A stretch of 64,000 nucleotides of DNA from Aspidapion aeneum (Eukaryota > Arthropoda > Insecta > Coleoptera > Brentidae): contig OY755038.1 in assembly GCA_963576565.1 (NCBI GenBank), positions 66,957,908 through 67,021,907 of the forward strand, given 5' to 3'. The notes beneath the pieces were generated by a model. The model was given only the letters and a program-made list of their open reading frames with translations. It had not been told where the DNA came from and did not search any database. This document shows positions 1 to 11,880 of this stretch, one piece after another. The first letter of the stretch is position 1. The number at the start of each line of letters is the position of its first letter. A program made the position numbers and the translations under genes.

Positions 1-19
1 TTTGAGAGTAGCCGTTCAA

Positions 20-215
20 CATTAGGGACTTACTCAAATAATGCCATAAATAGTGTGAGGCTGTATTTTGACAGTTTTGCATTAGAATATGACAGCTGAT
101 CTTTTAATATCAGCATTTTGTTTACTATACGAACCGCAATAAATACTGTCGACTTTAATTATAGATAAATAAACGACTTAGTTTTAAATTTGACTTTGGT
201 AAGTCGATTTTAAAA
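20..215. repeat. Dispersed repeat, weak match to 47441-47642
   Basis: This segment shares short blocks, in the same order, with 47441-47642 (ATTAGGGACTTA near the start, a GACAGCTG-type block, AAACGACT..ATTT near the end). The two look like old copies of one non-coding repeat. No ends or target duplication can be set. Confidence 0.35.
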
Positions 216-632
216 TATTTACTGGCACCCTACAATGCAAATCTGTCAAAATGCTGCCTAATACTATTATTGCATGGCTTTTTTCCAATAAATCTCTATT
301 ATTTGTAAAGAAACTTAACCTTGGCATAAACCTTTTGTTTGTTACGTGTGGTAGGTATTTAATGTCATTGCCAGACCAAGAAAGTTTTAGGTTTTACATT
401 ACTATATTCTTTGCCATAGCCACTTACACTTTTGTGACATTTCCAACCTCTTTGTTTATCATGTACATAATGACAGCGACAAGAAAATTTCTGAAAAACG
501 GCATGTCTTTGAGTTGTTTTTATTTGTGCGTTATTTTTGTCAAAAGAGAGTCAGCGTCTTTTTATTTATATTATCTTATCTTATCTTTATTTTACCAACA
601 TGACATACCTATTTTAGTTATTTACCTAACAA
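216..632. other. No supported feature
   Basis: A+T-rich sequence. A 155-codon open frame at 251-718 has no recognisable motif, runs into the foldback at 633-733, and is treated as chance. Confidence 0.5.
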
Positions 633-733
633 ATGCGGGAAATGATACTTTACCGCACGCGACGGCAGTTGGCCGAACGAGGCGGAGCGGAGTTTGGTCA
701 AGCCGTCAAGGGTGGTAAAGACACTTTCCGCAT
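633..733. repeat. Short foldback element
   Basis: Arms 633-666 and 702-733 are imperfect reverse complements (ATGCGG at the left end, CCGCAT at the right end; GACGGC inside left, GCCGTC inside right). The G+C-rich centre is itself partly self-complementary. The arm sequence TTTACCGCACGCG recurs at 900-912, so this is one member of a small inverted-repeat family. It is G+C-rich against an A+T-rich background. Confidence 0.6.
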
Positions 734-883
734 GTGTTGGGTACAATATTTTACCTATGAGTACCTTTTTTTTTTCAAAAACTTGAATGTAATTTATAAA
801 TAAACGTCAAATTAGATGGAATTGAAATGTAAACAAATATTGAAGCTGTCTTATTGCTGCGTTGCTAAAGTTTCTAAATGGTG

Positions 884-912
884 CGCGTGCGGTAATTACT
901 TTACCGCACGCG
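884..912. repeat. 12-bp perfect palindrome related to 633-733
   Basis: CGCGTGCGGTAA (884-895) pairs perfectly with TTACCGCACGCG (901-912) around a 5-nt loop. The arm shares sequence with the foldback at 633-733, so it may be a deletion product of the same family. Confidence 0.6.
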
Positions 913-1686
913 AGTAGGTAATAGTTATTTAAACAACAAGGTTTGAAAACGACTCTTTGCATACGATCGAAACAGTTTGGTAGACCGAGCAAAATGCCAT
1001 TTTCAGATCGTGTCCTCCATGCGCAAAACCCCCTTTTACAAGACAGTCGTATAAAAAATATTTTAAATATTTCTAGTCAGGAAATATGTTTATAGCATGT
1101 CAAAGTCACAAAAGACAAGGACTATAGATTTTCATTAGTTTATCAACATATTATTTCAAATGCTTTGTTATTATCGATAAATGAAACAGATAGACATTAA
1201 TATACTTGTTGCAATTGCTAGCATACATACAGAGCATATTTTTGATTTAATATATTTATTAACTTTAACAGATTGTACATACAGATAAATGATCATAGAC
1301 ATAGTTGCGAAAACGAAAAGGCTTTGATGTTCTAAAATAAAATTCTAAAAACGCAATCTCGCCTCTTCGAATTCCTAAACCTTTCGAGCATAATGTCGTA
1401 AAGGCGTTTTTGAAAAATGATATTTTAACCCGTGATTTATGTCGCTTTCTCGTGATTCGCCAGACTTAGACCTAACGCGAAATCAATATTATAAAAATTT
1501 CGTGCATTTGCCACCGGGTCCTGTAAAACGTTTTCGAGGTCAATGAGAGTGTTCACCCGCCAGAAAAACGATAACAAAGTAAGAGAGTAGTTAAATGGCA
1601 GAGGTGCAAATTTATTAATAAAAAATTAATTCAGTAATAATTCTTAACAAAAAATTCTAATATTACACTTTAATATCAAGCAAGGT
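913..1686. other. No supported feature
   Basis: No coding motif, RNA gene or clear repeat was recognised in this A+T-rich stretch. Confidence 0.4.
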
Positions 1687-1722
1687 TCGTCGGCGAAACC
1701 CGAAAAGTATGTAACTCCCATT
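1687..1722. repeat. Single terminus of a GGCGAAA MITE
   Basis: CGTCGGCGAAACCCGAAAA followed by a GTAACTCC block matches the terminal inverted repeats of the element at 57962-58180. The opposite end was not found here, so this is probably a truncated copy. Confidence 0.5.
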
Positions 1723-1932
1723 TGACAGAATTTACAGGAATTTGCGGTATTTTGATTTTCCTAATGGACACAAATTTTCAAAATTTTGTGAAAATTTTAT
1801 TTGGAGCTACACAAGTTGCGACAATTTAATACCTAGGATTGCCTACCTCAAAGATTAAAATACTCTGCCAATCTATGGGCACCTAAGCTGACACTAGGTA
1901 CTATAGTTATAGTGTGAGCTAATATAATCAAA

Positions 1933-2275
1933 AACTGAAATATATTTTATTCAACTCCAGACTCAATTACCTTTCGTTTGATACCACACAAGCCATGTTT
2001 TGACTTAAACTCGAATTCTTAAATCTACCCCCACCCTTTAAAAAAAACTAAAATGTATTTTGTTTAACTCCAGACTCAATTACCTTTCGTTTGATATCAC
2101 ACACGCCATATTTTCACTTAAACTCTCATTTTTAACATCTACCCCCACCCTTTTTTTTTTAAATAAACTAAAATTCATTTTGTTTAACTCCAGACTTAAT
2201 TACCTTTCGTTTGATATCACACACGCCATATTTTCACATAAACTCTAATTTTTGGAATCTACCCCCTCCATTTTC
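1933..2275. repeat. Three tandem ~113-120-bp units
   Basis: The block CTCCAGACT..AATTACCTTTCGTTTGAT recurs at about 1955, 2068 and 2188. Each unit ends in a CTACCCCC-type pyrimidine tract. Units 2 and 3 are more alike than unit 1. The repeat is internal to the TIR element at 1910-2567. Confidence 0.85.
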
Positions 2276-2400
2276 TTTGGCTTGCGTTCGGTGGATTTTG
2301 TTAATTTTTAAATGGGACTATCACGGCCCAAGACCCAACTTAGGTACCAAATTTCATTAAAATCGGACAAGCGGTTTTTGAGTTATGCGGGTTGGTCGTT

Positions 2401-2456
2401 ACAGACAGACATACAGACAGACAGACAGACATACAGACAGACAGACAGACAGACAG
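2401..2456. repeat. (CAGA)n microsatellite
   Basis: Run of ACAGACAG units interrupted by ATAC variants, inside the TIR element at 1910-2567. Confidence 0.95.
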
Positions 2457-2567
2457 CAAAACAAAAAAGTTTCAAAATCATCTGAAACGCAAAGATATAT
2501 AAAAAAATTTGAAATCGGAGCAACTTTTTTTTTCTCGAAAAAATTAGGATCACCATAGCTCACACTA

Positions 2568-3830
2568 CTTATATAGTAGTAGTGTGAGCTAAAAAGGATA
2601 TAAGTGCAAACACTGTTACAAAAATCAAATTTTATTAAATATTTTATCAAAAAAAAGCATAAGTTTTGCCGATATAAGACAAGATTTTATAAGGATTTAA
2701 AAGATTTTATGAGCATCCATGTTTCAGAAGTTTTGGCCAGCAAATGTTTCCATTTTTTTATATGCACTTAATATTTACCAGTTTTGGTAAGTTTTTACAA
2801 GCATGTTTTCATATAAGAATTTAAGAGATTTTAGAAGTATTAAGTTTTAAGAAGATTTGACTAACATTTTTTTTATGTTTTCTATAAGATTTTATGAGTT
2901 TTCAGTTTCAAAAAGCTTTTAACAAAAATTTTTTTCTTAAGAGTAAAAGATTTTATGAGAATAAAAAAGCAAAATAATGAGCCGTTTTAGTAAAGTTTGA
3001 TAAGCAAATTTTCCTATAAGAATTTTACTTGATGAGTAACCAGTTTAAAAAGTTTTTACTATAGCAAATTTCATGTTTGAATAATGTTTCAAAGTAGGAG
3101 ACAGTTTTAAGGAATTTTAATCTAACTTTCTCGATGAGAATTGAAAAGATTTGGCTAGTAAATTGTTTGATTCTTTCTATGAGATTTTAAAAGATTTTAT
3201 GGACTGAAACTCGTAAAAGTTCGAATCCTAAGGTAAATTTCTGGTGAAATCTGGTGAACTTTCGATAGATTTGACGCGGATATGCCCGTAAGCTGACTTT
3301 CAAACATTAAGCCAGATTTTCTAAGATGCTGACAAAAACTCGTGAAAGTTTATAAGATCTCGTAAGTATCTTCTGCGGATTATAAAACACTTCTTTTCTG
3401 TTACGGATTTGACGTGGACCATAAAACCAATTTCTCGTCAACTATCGACAGATTTAACGCGGACATGCCCGTATCAAAGTGCTTTTAGAAACTCATGAAA
3501 GTTCGTCAGATCTGCTTTGGATTTGATGTGTAGCATGCAACAAATTTTTGGATAACTTTTGACAGATTTAATGCGGATATGCTCATAATAATATGGTAAC
3601 AAAAACTCGGGAAAGTTCATGAGATCTATTTTCTGCGGATTATGAAACCTTTTTCTGGTGTAATCTCATGAACTTTCATCAGATTAAATATAATTATGTA
3701 TTTTAAACTAGTTAAAGTTCATAAGATTTCACTAGAAAGTGGTGTTTTATAATCCGCATAAAATACCTACGAGATTTTCATAAACTTTTAGATGTTTTTT
3801 TTTAAAGCGATTTGATGCGGCATTTTTGAC
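2568..3830. repeat. Degenerate A+T-rich tandem repeats
   Basis: From about 2640 to 3200 the phrases AAGATTTTATGAG and AGTTTTGG..AAG recur every 60-100 bp with strong decay. From about 3240 to 3800 a second set recurs: AACTTTCGATAGATTTGACGC, GGATATGCCCGTA, AAACTCGTGAAAGTT and TGCGGATTATAAAAC. They look like old satellite-type DNA. Unit boundaries cannot be fixed by eye. Confidence 0.5.
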
Positions 3831-4259
3831 AGAGCATTGTTATGTTTGTATGAGTATAGAGTTACACATTTTCATGCTTGTGAAAGATGAAATAATTTAA
3901 AGGGATAATTGTGTAAATATAGTGTTTTTAAAATAAATTGTTGGTGGGTTTTATCGTAAATTATCTTTTAAACTTGAGGTTTAAATTATAATAATGGTAT
4001 AGTTTTTACCTTACTTGCCCGCGCACCAATGGCTAAAGAAGGTATATCCTAGCAATATCGATGTGACGATGACGTCTGTCTGTGTGTCTATGGCTATCCA
4101 TAACATGATAGCTTCTAAACCGCTACAGCGATTTTTTATGAAATTTTCAGGTAAAATAGCGTTCGACACTGTAACGAGCTGATTTAATATTGGGTCAAAA
4201 TCCATTAATGCCAGTGACAGTTTTGTGACAGTTAAAAGTTGAAAATATTTTAACTTTTT
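3831..4259. other. No supported feature
   Basis: No convincing motif was seen. A 64-codon minus-strand frame at 4011-4205 has no recognisable domain. Confidence 0.4.
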
Positions 4260-5510
4260 AACGGAGGATTTACACGGCGGTGGTACGACCCAAATTAACT
4301 TATGGGGTCATAGTATGGTGGCCAGGAGTACAGACAATGGCTGCAAAAACTCAACTGGTGCAATGAGGACAGCGACCACTATGGCCATTGGAAGGCTCAA
4401 GGGATTGCTCCCTATGCCCCTATTCTTAGAACACATGGCATTGAGGACTATCTATAGATTTCAAGCCCTCCGCGATCTTAGGATTAATCTTACCCCTAAG
4501 AGCCACACAAAACTTTTTATAGGTGTATCGAAGATCTGCCCTGTTCTTCATATGAACCGGGACAAGATACCTTTACAAATTAAACCGAAGCCTCCTCTAA
4601 GGGCCTCTGTACCCGAAAGGGACGTATGGAAGGAATGGAATTGCGTACCTTGCACCCAGAATGGGGTAGTCTGATTATCGACGACTTCGAAATGGAGGAG
4701 AGGCGTGGAGCAAGAGTATACTGCAGAACATCAGGAGTTAAATTTAATTTGGCCCTGGGCAAGTATGCCACTGTTTTCCAGGCAGAGGTATACTATATAA
4801 AGACATGTACATATGCACCGACAGTAGAGCTGCACTGTCTGCCATCAGTTCAGCCAAAGTTAGTTCGCACTTATAGCTAAGTATAGAGATATACTACAAA
4901 TCTTGGCAGGACACAACAAGCGAGGAGCGTATCTAGTTGGGCCTGAACCCATGGTGGGAATCGCATCGTGTCTTGCCATAACGATTCTAAAATGTGACTT
5001 GAACCGGCGCTCTCAGGCGCTTTGGGAAGACATGGACGGAATGAGGCAGGCCAAGCTCCTTATCGGGGAGGTGAGCTCCTCCAGATTGAGGTCTTTTTTT
5101 CACACTCGGGAGATAAGTTATGAGACTGGCGACAGGGCTCTTGACAGGACACTGTCGCCCTAATAAACACCTTGGCATTCTGGGAATTGTTGAAGACTCG
5201 GAGTGACCTTGGTGTCTGGAGGACGAAGAATCCCCTTTACATATCCTAACCGAGTGCCGTGCACTCGCCGCGATAAGACTGTCACTTTTTGGAAGCTGTG
5301 TGCTTTGCCCTGGCGATGTCAGAAAGTTTTAACCCAGACAAATTTGCTCCTTTGCCAAGGCGGCGGGTTTTCAGAGCTGACACAGTGGATAGTGGTGCAC
5401 AACGGGCCCAGCAAGGTGGCCCAAGTGCCTGGAAATTTTTCCACAGACATAATATTCATTCAACTTTTTAACGGAGCATCGGATCAATATGTGCTTTTCG
5501 GAGTATAGTA
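4260..5510 (+). pseudogene. LINE (I/R1-type) C-terminal region with RNase H, relic
   Basis: This is the 3' part of a non-LTR retrotransposon ORF2, spread over several plus-strand frames. At 4275-4330 the string VRPKLTYG..VWWP matches the segment that follows the RT in RNase H-bearing LINEs. At 4315-4500 comes GAMRT..LPMPLFLEHMALRT. At 4640-4860 lies an RNase H core: LGKYATVFQAEVY keeps the catalytic Glu and, in another frame, TDSRAALSAI keeps an Asp, but the usual TDGS motif is altered. Downstream, RQAKLLIGE and, near 5230, ESPLH-like text match the C-terminal tail of such elements. Endonuclease and RT were not found, so the copy is 5'-truncated. Frameshifts and stops show it is dead. The clade assignment within the RNase H-bearing group is uncertain. 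Confidence 0.75.
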
Positions 5511-7042
5511 AACGAATTTTTTTCAATAATTTGCGTTATAATGAAAAATTTTATAGGATTTCCTTTCTGAGATATTTACAAAAAAACCTGTTTTCAAGGC
5601 TGATATAGCATGGAGTTTACTTGGAGTGTGCGTTAATTTTTACATGCGTGAATTAAAGTGTCAAAAGATATTTTTTAAATTTTGGACACGTTATTATTTA
5701 GAAACATCTTCATCCAAACGCTGATTTTATTTTTCAATTATCTTTTACATAATATAACTCAAGTAAAAAGATAAAAACAACTTTTAATTGACGTATCTCC
5801 TAAAAATATTCCGCTGTTTTTCTTTTTCTATAAAGTGGGTAGGAATCAAACCTTCCATCACTTCTAAAAAATGTACGTAAGTAGATCCATCTTGGGGACC
5901 CGGTAGAATTCTTTTTGCATTAGGAAGACAGCAAAATATTGAACAGCTATAAATAGCGTTCCTCTCAAAGTCCCTACCCTGCATATATGAGAACCTTTAC
6001 ACATAAGGTTGACTAAACCCAATTCTTCCACCAAATTCATGTAAACTTGGTCAAATTGTGATGTAGCATTGACATGTAATGCACCTCGTTAAGTCAAGTC
6101 ATCTAAAGATCTGGAACATAACTCAGTAAATAGAGAAATTTTATTTGAAAAGCTTAAAATGTTGAAAACTTTGACAACTGTTATACATACCTTAATTATT
6201 ATGATCTCATATTTTCCGTTATTGAAATTAATGATTGCCACAAAATTATCGACAAGGGAAAATAAATTTTGAAATGTCTTTAAAATTACTTGCTTATCAG
6301 TTGTCAAATGGATCAAAATAACGATAACCACGATTGTAGTGAGTGCTGACCAAAAATACTCTAATTACTTGACTTCTTTGTAGTTAAGTAAATGCTGGTA
6401 TAGTTTCAGCTCCTTTTTGGTAGATTATTCGAATGTAAGGCACTTCTCGAAGTAAAGATAATAGTAAATTTTGTCCATTGCTTTTACAAATCGTTCCCAG
6501 ACAACGTTGCCACAGCAGGGTTTTTAATTATTTTTAATTTAACAATTCAAAACCATTTAATTTTTAAAACCAAAACATAACGAGGTCTATATTTTTGAAT
6601 TGAATTAATAATATTGTAATGTAGGAATTATGTGATTAAAATTTACACAGATCTAAATTAATAACTTTCTGTTTTATCGCATTACTATGATGTTTATTGT
6701 CATGAATGTAATTTTAATGCATAGATACATGCCAAATTATTAAATTAAATTAGTTATTCGATTTACTTAATACAAGAATGGAACATAACACTTACGTTTT
6801 TTTATTCTAAGAGTTAGTTTCAAAATTGCACCACACAATAAAAATGAATTGTTATAAACAGAAACCACGCTTTAAAAAAAAACAAATGGGCGCCATTTTA
6901 TTGCGTCTTGTTAAATTTTGCTAAAAAGTTAATCAGGTCTTTCTCCCGTTACAGGTAAAGTGAAGTAAGGAAAACTATATTATCATCGAACGCAGAAAAG
7001 CGAGGTTATGTTTATGTTTATACTGCTCAAGCATGTTTTAAA
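5511..7042. other. No clear feature; one exon-like ORF at 5784-5984 (-)
   Basis: Mostly A+T-rich sequence with nothing recognised. The minus-strand frame 5784-5984 (66 codons) has denser, protein-like composition (two Cys-Cys or Cys pairs, a PGPQDGSTYVHFLEVMEG stretch), but I cannot assign it. It could be an exon or a piece of an unrecognised element. Confidence 0.25.
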
Positions 7043-7232
7043 TACAGTCAACTCCGGATATAGTGAACTCGAAGATTGCACGGAAACTGATACGCTATAT
7101 CCGAAATTTACTATAAGAAGACATATAGACTATTGTATACCTAAATAAATAGTTTTTTGGGTATTTTGAACGGGGTTTGCTATAAACAAGTGTTCATTAT
7201 AAACGGGTTCGCTATATGCGAACTTTACTGTA
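7043..7232. mobile_element. pogo/Tigger-like MITE
   Basis: TACAGTCAACTCCGGATATA opens the element at 7043, and the other end reads, in reverse complement, TACAGTAAAGTTCGCATATA. The GATATAGTGAAC and GTTCGCTATAT blocks and the TA at the outer edges are typical of short pogo/Tigger derivatives in insects. It has no coding capacity (~190 bp). Confidence 0.6.
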
Positions 7233-7907
7233 TATATTTTGACTATTTCAAAAGACTTCTATGTACTGTAGACGTATACAAAGACGATATTGGGTAAAAA
7301 GACGGCCCAGCTAAATTAACAAACTCGCTACTTTTTTTGGAAACAAACAATTAAAACATATTTTTTTTACGCTTAATGTTAAAATGAATAAAAGGAATGG
7401 ATTGCCTAAGATGTACCCAAAACTATTTTCACCAATCCTTCTTTTTTCAAGTCTCACAATATGCTTTGCACTGCTTGATAAAAATACGATAAACTCCTTT
7501 GTAAAACCAAAAGTTATGTTAAAACCAGTTTAAAGCTAGATTTGTAAGGCCGAAGCAAGCCAGTGGTGCAGGAAAATAACAAATGAGAACTAAGACGGGA
7601 AAATGATGAATCGGGCTTGCGAAACACTGGCACCATGTTGTTGCTATTGGCCTTATGTTAGCAAAATTTTTTGTCTGGCTTCAATGAGACTTGTGTCACT
7701 TTGTTAATGTTACTGTCAAATTATTTAGAAAATTGACTTTGTGGAATTTCTTTTTCAAAGATTTTAAATAGCCTAAAACAACTTTATGCCGACTTTTATT
7801 GGTCTATGGTTTTTTACAAAAAAGGTATTGTGCAATATTATTGTAGGTCTAGGGGCCGCCTTAAGTCACTGGGCCTAATGGGTTAACAAAAAAATGTTTT
7901 TTTGCCC
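7233..7907. other. No supported feature
   Basis: Nothing recognised beyond A+T-rich sequence. Confidence 0.4.
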
Positions 7908-8560
7908 AACTGCAGCACGGCGAAAGGAAGTGTAATGTTTTTCGCTTGGGATATTTATTTATGATGATTTGTTGCTAATTCCGGAGGTGCTATAGGCTAT
8001 ATTATTTTAAACAGGAGTCAACATGACGGTCATCAGACGCCATTTTCTGACATGATGTAGGCATTAAGGCATACAAATTACCTAAATTTCAGGCGATTTT
8101 AATGAAATTACTTTGATCACCTGATCTGAATGTCCTCTAATTTGCTGTAATTTCTTTGTAGTCCTCCCTGCTCCCACCCATGTCCCCTCCTATGATTCCC
8201 CCCACCCTCTTCAAAATCATATTCGCATAAATTTATCAAGTATAGGGCGCACAGGCTTTAGGATTTTTTCCCTCTCTTTTCCCAGCCCCCAGTACTAGTT
8301 TTAGCTACAACTTTTACAAATTCTTTCTGCACACGCTTTAAGATTTTTTTCAACACTATTTTACTAGTTTCTCCCTTCCACTACCCTCTTGTTTGTAGAA
8401 ACGCACCTATGTACGCTTTAGGCATAGTTCAATGTTTGAAACAAATGCATGATTTACATAATAATTAAAACTAAAAGTTTGAAATAAAAAAAACACCCAA
8501 CTGCTAACTACCTACTAGTCGCAGTTCGGTACAAAATTACCCAATAACCGGGTTCATGAA
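7908..8560. repeat. Dispersed repeat family, copy 1 (copy 2 at 46104-47305)
   Basis: ACTGCAGCACGGCGAAAGGA at the left, GGTGCTATAGGCTATAT, TCAACATGACGGTC, AAGGCATACAAATTA and a pyrimidine-rich zone with ACTAGTTTC/TCCCTTCC follow in the same order as in 46104-47305. Copy 1 has about two of the pyrimidine-rich tandem units, copy 2 has four. A terminal block ACTAGTCGCAGTT..ACAAAATTACCCAATAACC is shared with 47115-47160. No coding capacity was seen. Confidence 0.75.
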
Positions 8561-8572
8561 AAGACAAAACTG

Positions 8573-9173
8573 TGAACCTCTCTAACTCCAACCTCTATAA
8601 CTCGAACCTCTCTATAACTCAAACCTTTTAGGTGATCCTTGCACATTTTTTAATTTTTATATGTATTTTAACCTCTTTAACTCGAACCTCTCTATAACTC
8701 GAACCGTATTCCCAGTCTCGCCAACGTAAATGTATCTTTAAGACGAACCTTTGAAATCGATTAAAGCTGAAATTGATCGCCTAATCGCTAGGGAGCGTTT
8801 TAAATATGGACTGGTATATCAAGCTTTAGCGGCTATTGTGTGATCTTTTGGCATCTCCCTGGGGATTTCCCTAAGCATGTTATATAATACATAGATACTA
8901 TTAGAATCTTGTAGTAGAAAGCTTTTCTAGCAAGCAAGATGTCGGCGCCACGAAAACTTAGAACCTTAGTAGGGAAAAATTGAAAATTTAATTACAAATT
9001 ATTTTTCAAGATTTTAAGTATATGCATTTATTTTAAGTTAGTTTTGTACTTTTCAATTGTTTTAATGCAATAAAAAATTTATTGGAATATATTATTTTTT
9101 TCTTTAACTCGAACTCTCCATAACTCGAACTGTTTTGGCTGTCCTTTTAAGTTCGTGTTATAGAGGTTCGACG
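8573..9173. mobile_element. pogo/Tigger-like element with repeated subterminal motifs
   Basis: The motif CTCTATAACTCGAAC is repeated near the left end (about 8585-8620 and 8671-8705) and again at 9105-9132. The right end has it inverted (GTTCGTGTTATAGAGGTTCG, 9152-9171). Such repeated 'ACTCGAAC' termini are characteristic of pogo/Tigger-type elements in insects. No transposase frame was recognised inside, so this is a non-autonomous or decayed copy. Confidence 0.55.
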
Positions 9174-11448
9174 GTATTTGAAGCACCAGGTCTTTTTGAG
9201 AATGGTGGATGACTTTTTTCAAAACTTTGGGAAGTAGAGAGAGTTCGTAATCTCATCGATGAGCTAATTGATGCAATCAAACGGGTTCTTGAAATGATCT
9301 GATGCGATTCACATGCCATCAAACAAGTTCTTCTACATTTCCGATGTAATCGGTCATAAACTCAAATTTCAAATTTTTAAAATTTAATAAATCTTTTTAA
9401 GCTTGCGGCGGAATTGGCAATAAATTTATTGAAGGATGGTGATCATAGTTCATCTATTTTCATAAGATTCGGATGGGGAACTTCTTTAATGTGCACGAAA
9501 ACCTCATCCTGGATTATGTCGAGAGAAGGGCGGAAGTTAAGTTTTAAGCTAATAGACTTTTAGTCCCACTTTCGAATGAACCCAGATTCGGTTGACGTAG
9601 GTCATAAATTTACACAGGTTAAACACATCGGGTTCTTTTCATTTTTGTCGGCCTCAGCGCTGATGGCTGTCATAGTCACAATCAGATGGATTTTAGATTA
9701 GTTTAAAAACTCTCCAGTAGCTAAGGATAGGCCTGGCTACGTAAACTTTGGTCAAACTGAAAACTATTGGTTGTTATGTTACCCGCAGCAGCCTTATGGG
9801 TTAAATTAAAATATTTTTTAATAATAGCACAAAATGCAGAATTAAAATTTTCCAAAAAGTTATTTTTAAAAACTGCGGTTAGTCAATACCTACTGCAAAC
9901 CCCTTATACTTGCTTCGTCGTTTCGCAGAAGCTTTATAAAATTTTTAATGGAATTACACGCAAAAGCTTTAACACGCAATACTAATGAAAGCCCTCACTC
10001 ATTAACTGCCTTGACTGAATTATTTAATTGTATTTTTCACAAGGCTTTCCCTAAAAACATGAACTATTCACGTACATTTTAATACGTACCTAAAAACTTT
10101 ATATTGCATTTCAAATAAATGAACTTTATAAACAAAAACTAATTTAAATAGCAAATGACATTCTAATAAATATCTACCTAGATGCAACATTTAGAAAGAG
10201 GTAAGAAACTAGTGCAATGTCTCCTCATTTTAAAAGCAAATAGGAATATTTTAAAGATTACAAAATACTCATTTTCTGTTAAATGAACAATGCACGAGTA
10301 ACATGGGATTCTTGGCTCTATAGGTTGTTCCAGTTTTTGTATATATCGTTAAACATATAATTCTGAACAAACTTTGAATTGGAAAAAATTCTATACGCAA
10401 TATGGTTTGACAGATATAAGCGTTGGCTTTTCCGTGCCTTTAATTAATGAGATTATATCTCTTTATTCCTTTGGATTATACCTTGGACAATACACTGAGG
10501 AGCACACAAACCAAATCATGTTATAAACAATGGTGGCAGTGTCAAATTTACATAAAAAAATTGTCAAAGTCACGATAAGAAGATGACAGTTTTGGATAGA
10601 GATTCTATTCGATTATTTGTATTGAGTTGAATTTAAACCGAAGTCTCTTTCTCTTTCATGGCTTTAGAAAAAGACTAATGCTCGACCATAATTTGAGGAG
10701 AGTCCAACCCACTGTGTGCCCCTCAAGGGGTCACATCTCCTTAATAAGTCCATATGTTAAGCTGTCAATATTTTCAAGGACACATGATAGTATATTGTAT
10801 ATTTAAAAAAAAAAATACCCGCAAAGAGTCCGTCTTGCACGCCTATATTTTACAAACCGAAATACTTACAACATATTGTCCAATAGAAAGTTTTAAAAAT
10901 TCAGTTGTTTAAATTTCGTTCTGGCTCCTTGATATAATCACAGGTAACCCAGTGGCTCGTTTTGCAAATTTAGTAGAGTGTAGGGGCGGGTATAGTACAG
11001 CTTTGATATCAAATTTAAATTCAAAGATCAGGGCGCCATCTTGTCTATTGACAAGCAAAAAAATCTGAAGTCCATATTGCACGACAAAAAAAACTGAAAT
11101 AAAAATTTAAGCCGTAACAGCCAAAACATGACCTTACCATGCTAATTAACTATCTCGCTAAGTTATCTGGGTCTCAAACTTTTGTAAAGTGGGGATTAGT
11201 GTTCCCTTGCTTTTTTTTTAGAGAAACTCTACCCTAAATATTTAAATATAAGACATAATTTTTAGTTTTGTGTAAAAAAATCAACAATAACACTACTTTT
11301 TAAGCCTCCAAATAAAGAGAACGAAATATATTAATAACTCGGAAATAGTTAAAATACTAAAATAACTATTAAAATATTGTGTTATTTTTTTTTAACTTAA
11401 TGCGATGGATGGTCCTGTTTGTTTGAGACAAGTTTCTCAATATCGGGT
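9174..11448. other. No supported feature
   Basis: A+T-rich stretch. The 72-codon plus-strand frame at 9767-9985 has no recognisable motif. Confidence 0.4.
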
Positions 11449-11880
11449 TCATTGTTTGAAAGTTGTATGCCCATGCATATCTGCTTCAGGATTTACTTTA
11501 TTTCTTAAGTCGGTTTTTGTAAGAGTATACTTTAGAAATCCTACTTCACAACGGTAAGTTGTAGCAAAAGGCAACAATTTTTTAACAGCAAAATTAGCTA
11601 GTTCTGGATATTCACTTCCAAGCTGGGCCCAAAACTCCAACAAAGTAGCCAAATTAAAAGTAGTAGTGTTGAAAAGCACTCAGTCACTCCTCTATTTAGA
11701 CAAGATTCCCAATATTAGTATTTTATTAAACATAGGCTGGATTTTGCCATGTAGTGAGATAACTGCGACAGAAGTTCCGTAAAGTGATAAGCTTAATTCA
11801 TTAAAGAAATGATAACGGCAAGACGTCAAACATTGTAGAGACTTTAGATTAGTTATTCTTGATGACATTTGAAGAGTCAT
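11449..11880 (-). pseudogene. hAT-superfamily transposase C-terminal relic (ZBED5-like)
   Basis: Two abutting minus-strand frames. The one at 11449-11679 contains FWAQLGSEYPELANFAVKKL followed by LPFATTYRCEVGF, then KTDLRNKVNPEADM. This is the hallmark C-terminal dimerisation block of hAT transposases of the ZBED5-like type. The upstream frame at 11692-11880 contains NELSLSLYGTSVAVISLHGK, which fits the segment just N-terminal of it in that family. The catalytic part and terminal inverted repeats were not found. The break between frames at about 11680-11692 and the missing N-terminal two thirds mean the copy is dead. Confidence 0.75.

Larger units (their letters stand above)
1910..2567. mobile_element. 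Non-autonomous TIR element with internal tandem repeats
   Basis: TAGTGTGAGCTA at 1910-1921 is matched in inverted orientation by TAGCTCACACTA at 2556-2567. A third copy of the terminus lies at 2580-2591. The interior holds three ~115-bp tandem units (1933-2275), then a block with a CATTAAAATCGG-type motif common in insect non-autonomous repeats, then a CAGA microsatellite. It has no coding capacity. The superfamily is not determined. Confidence 0.6.

Noticed and set aside
251..718. 155-codon open frame, hydrophobic
   Set aside because: Low-complexity A+T-rich codons, no domain, and its end lies in the foldback element at 633-733. Open frames of this size can arise by chance here.
4580..5178. 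Minus-strand frames opposite the LINE RNase H relic
   Set aside because: They are shadows of the plus-strand LINE coding region, whose motifs (YATVFQAEVY, RQAKLLIGE) are clear.
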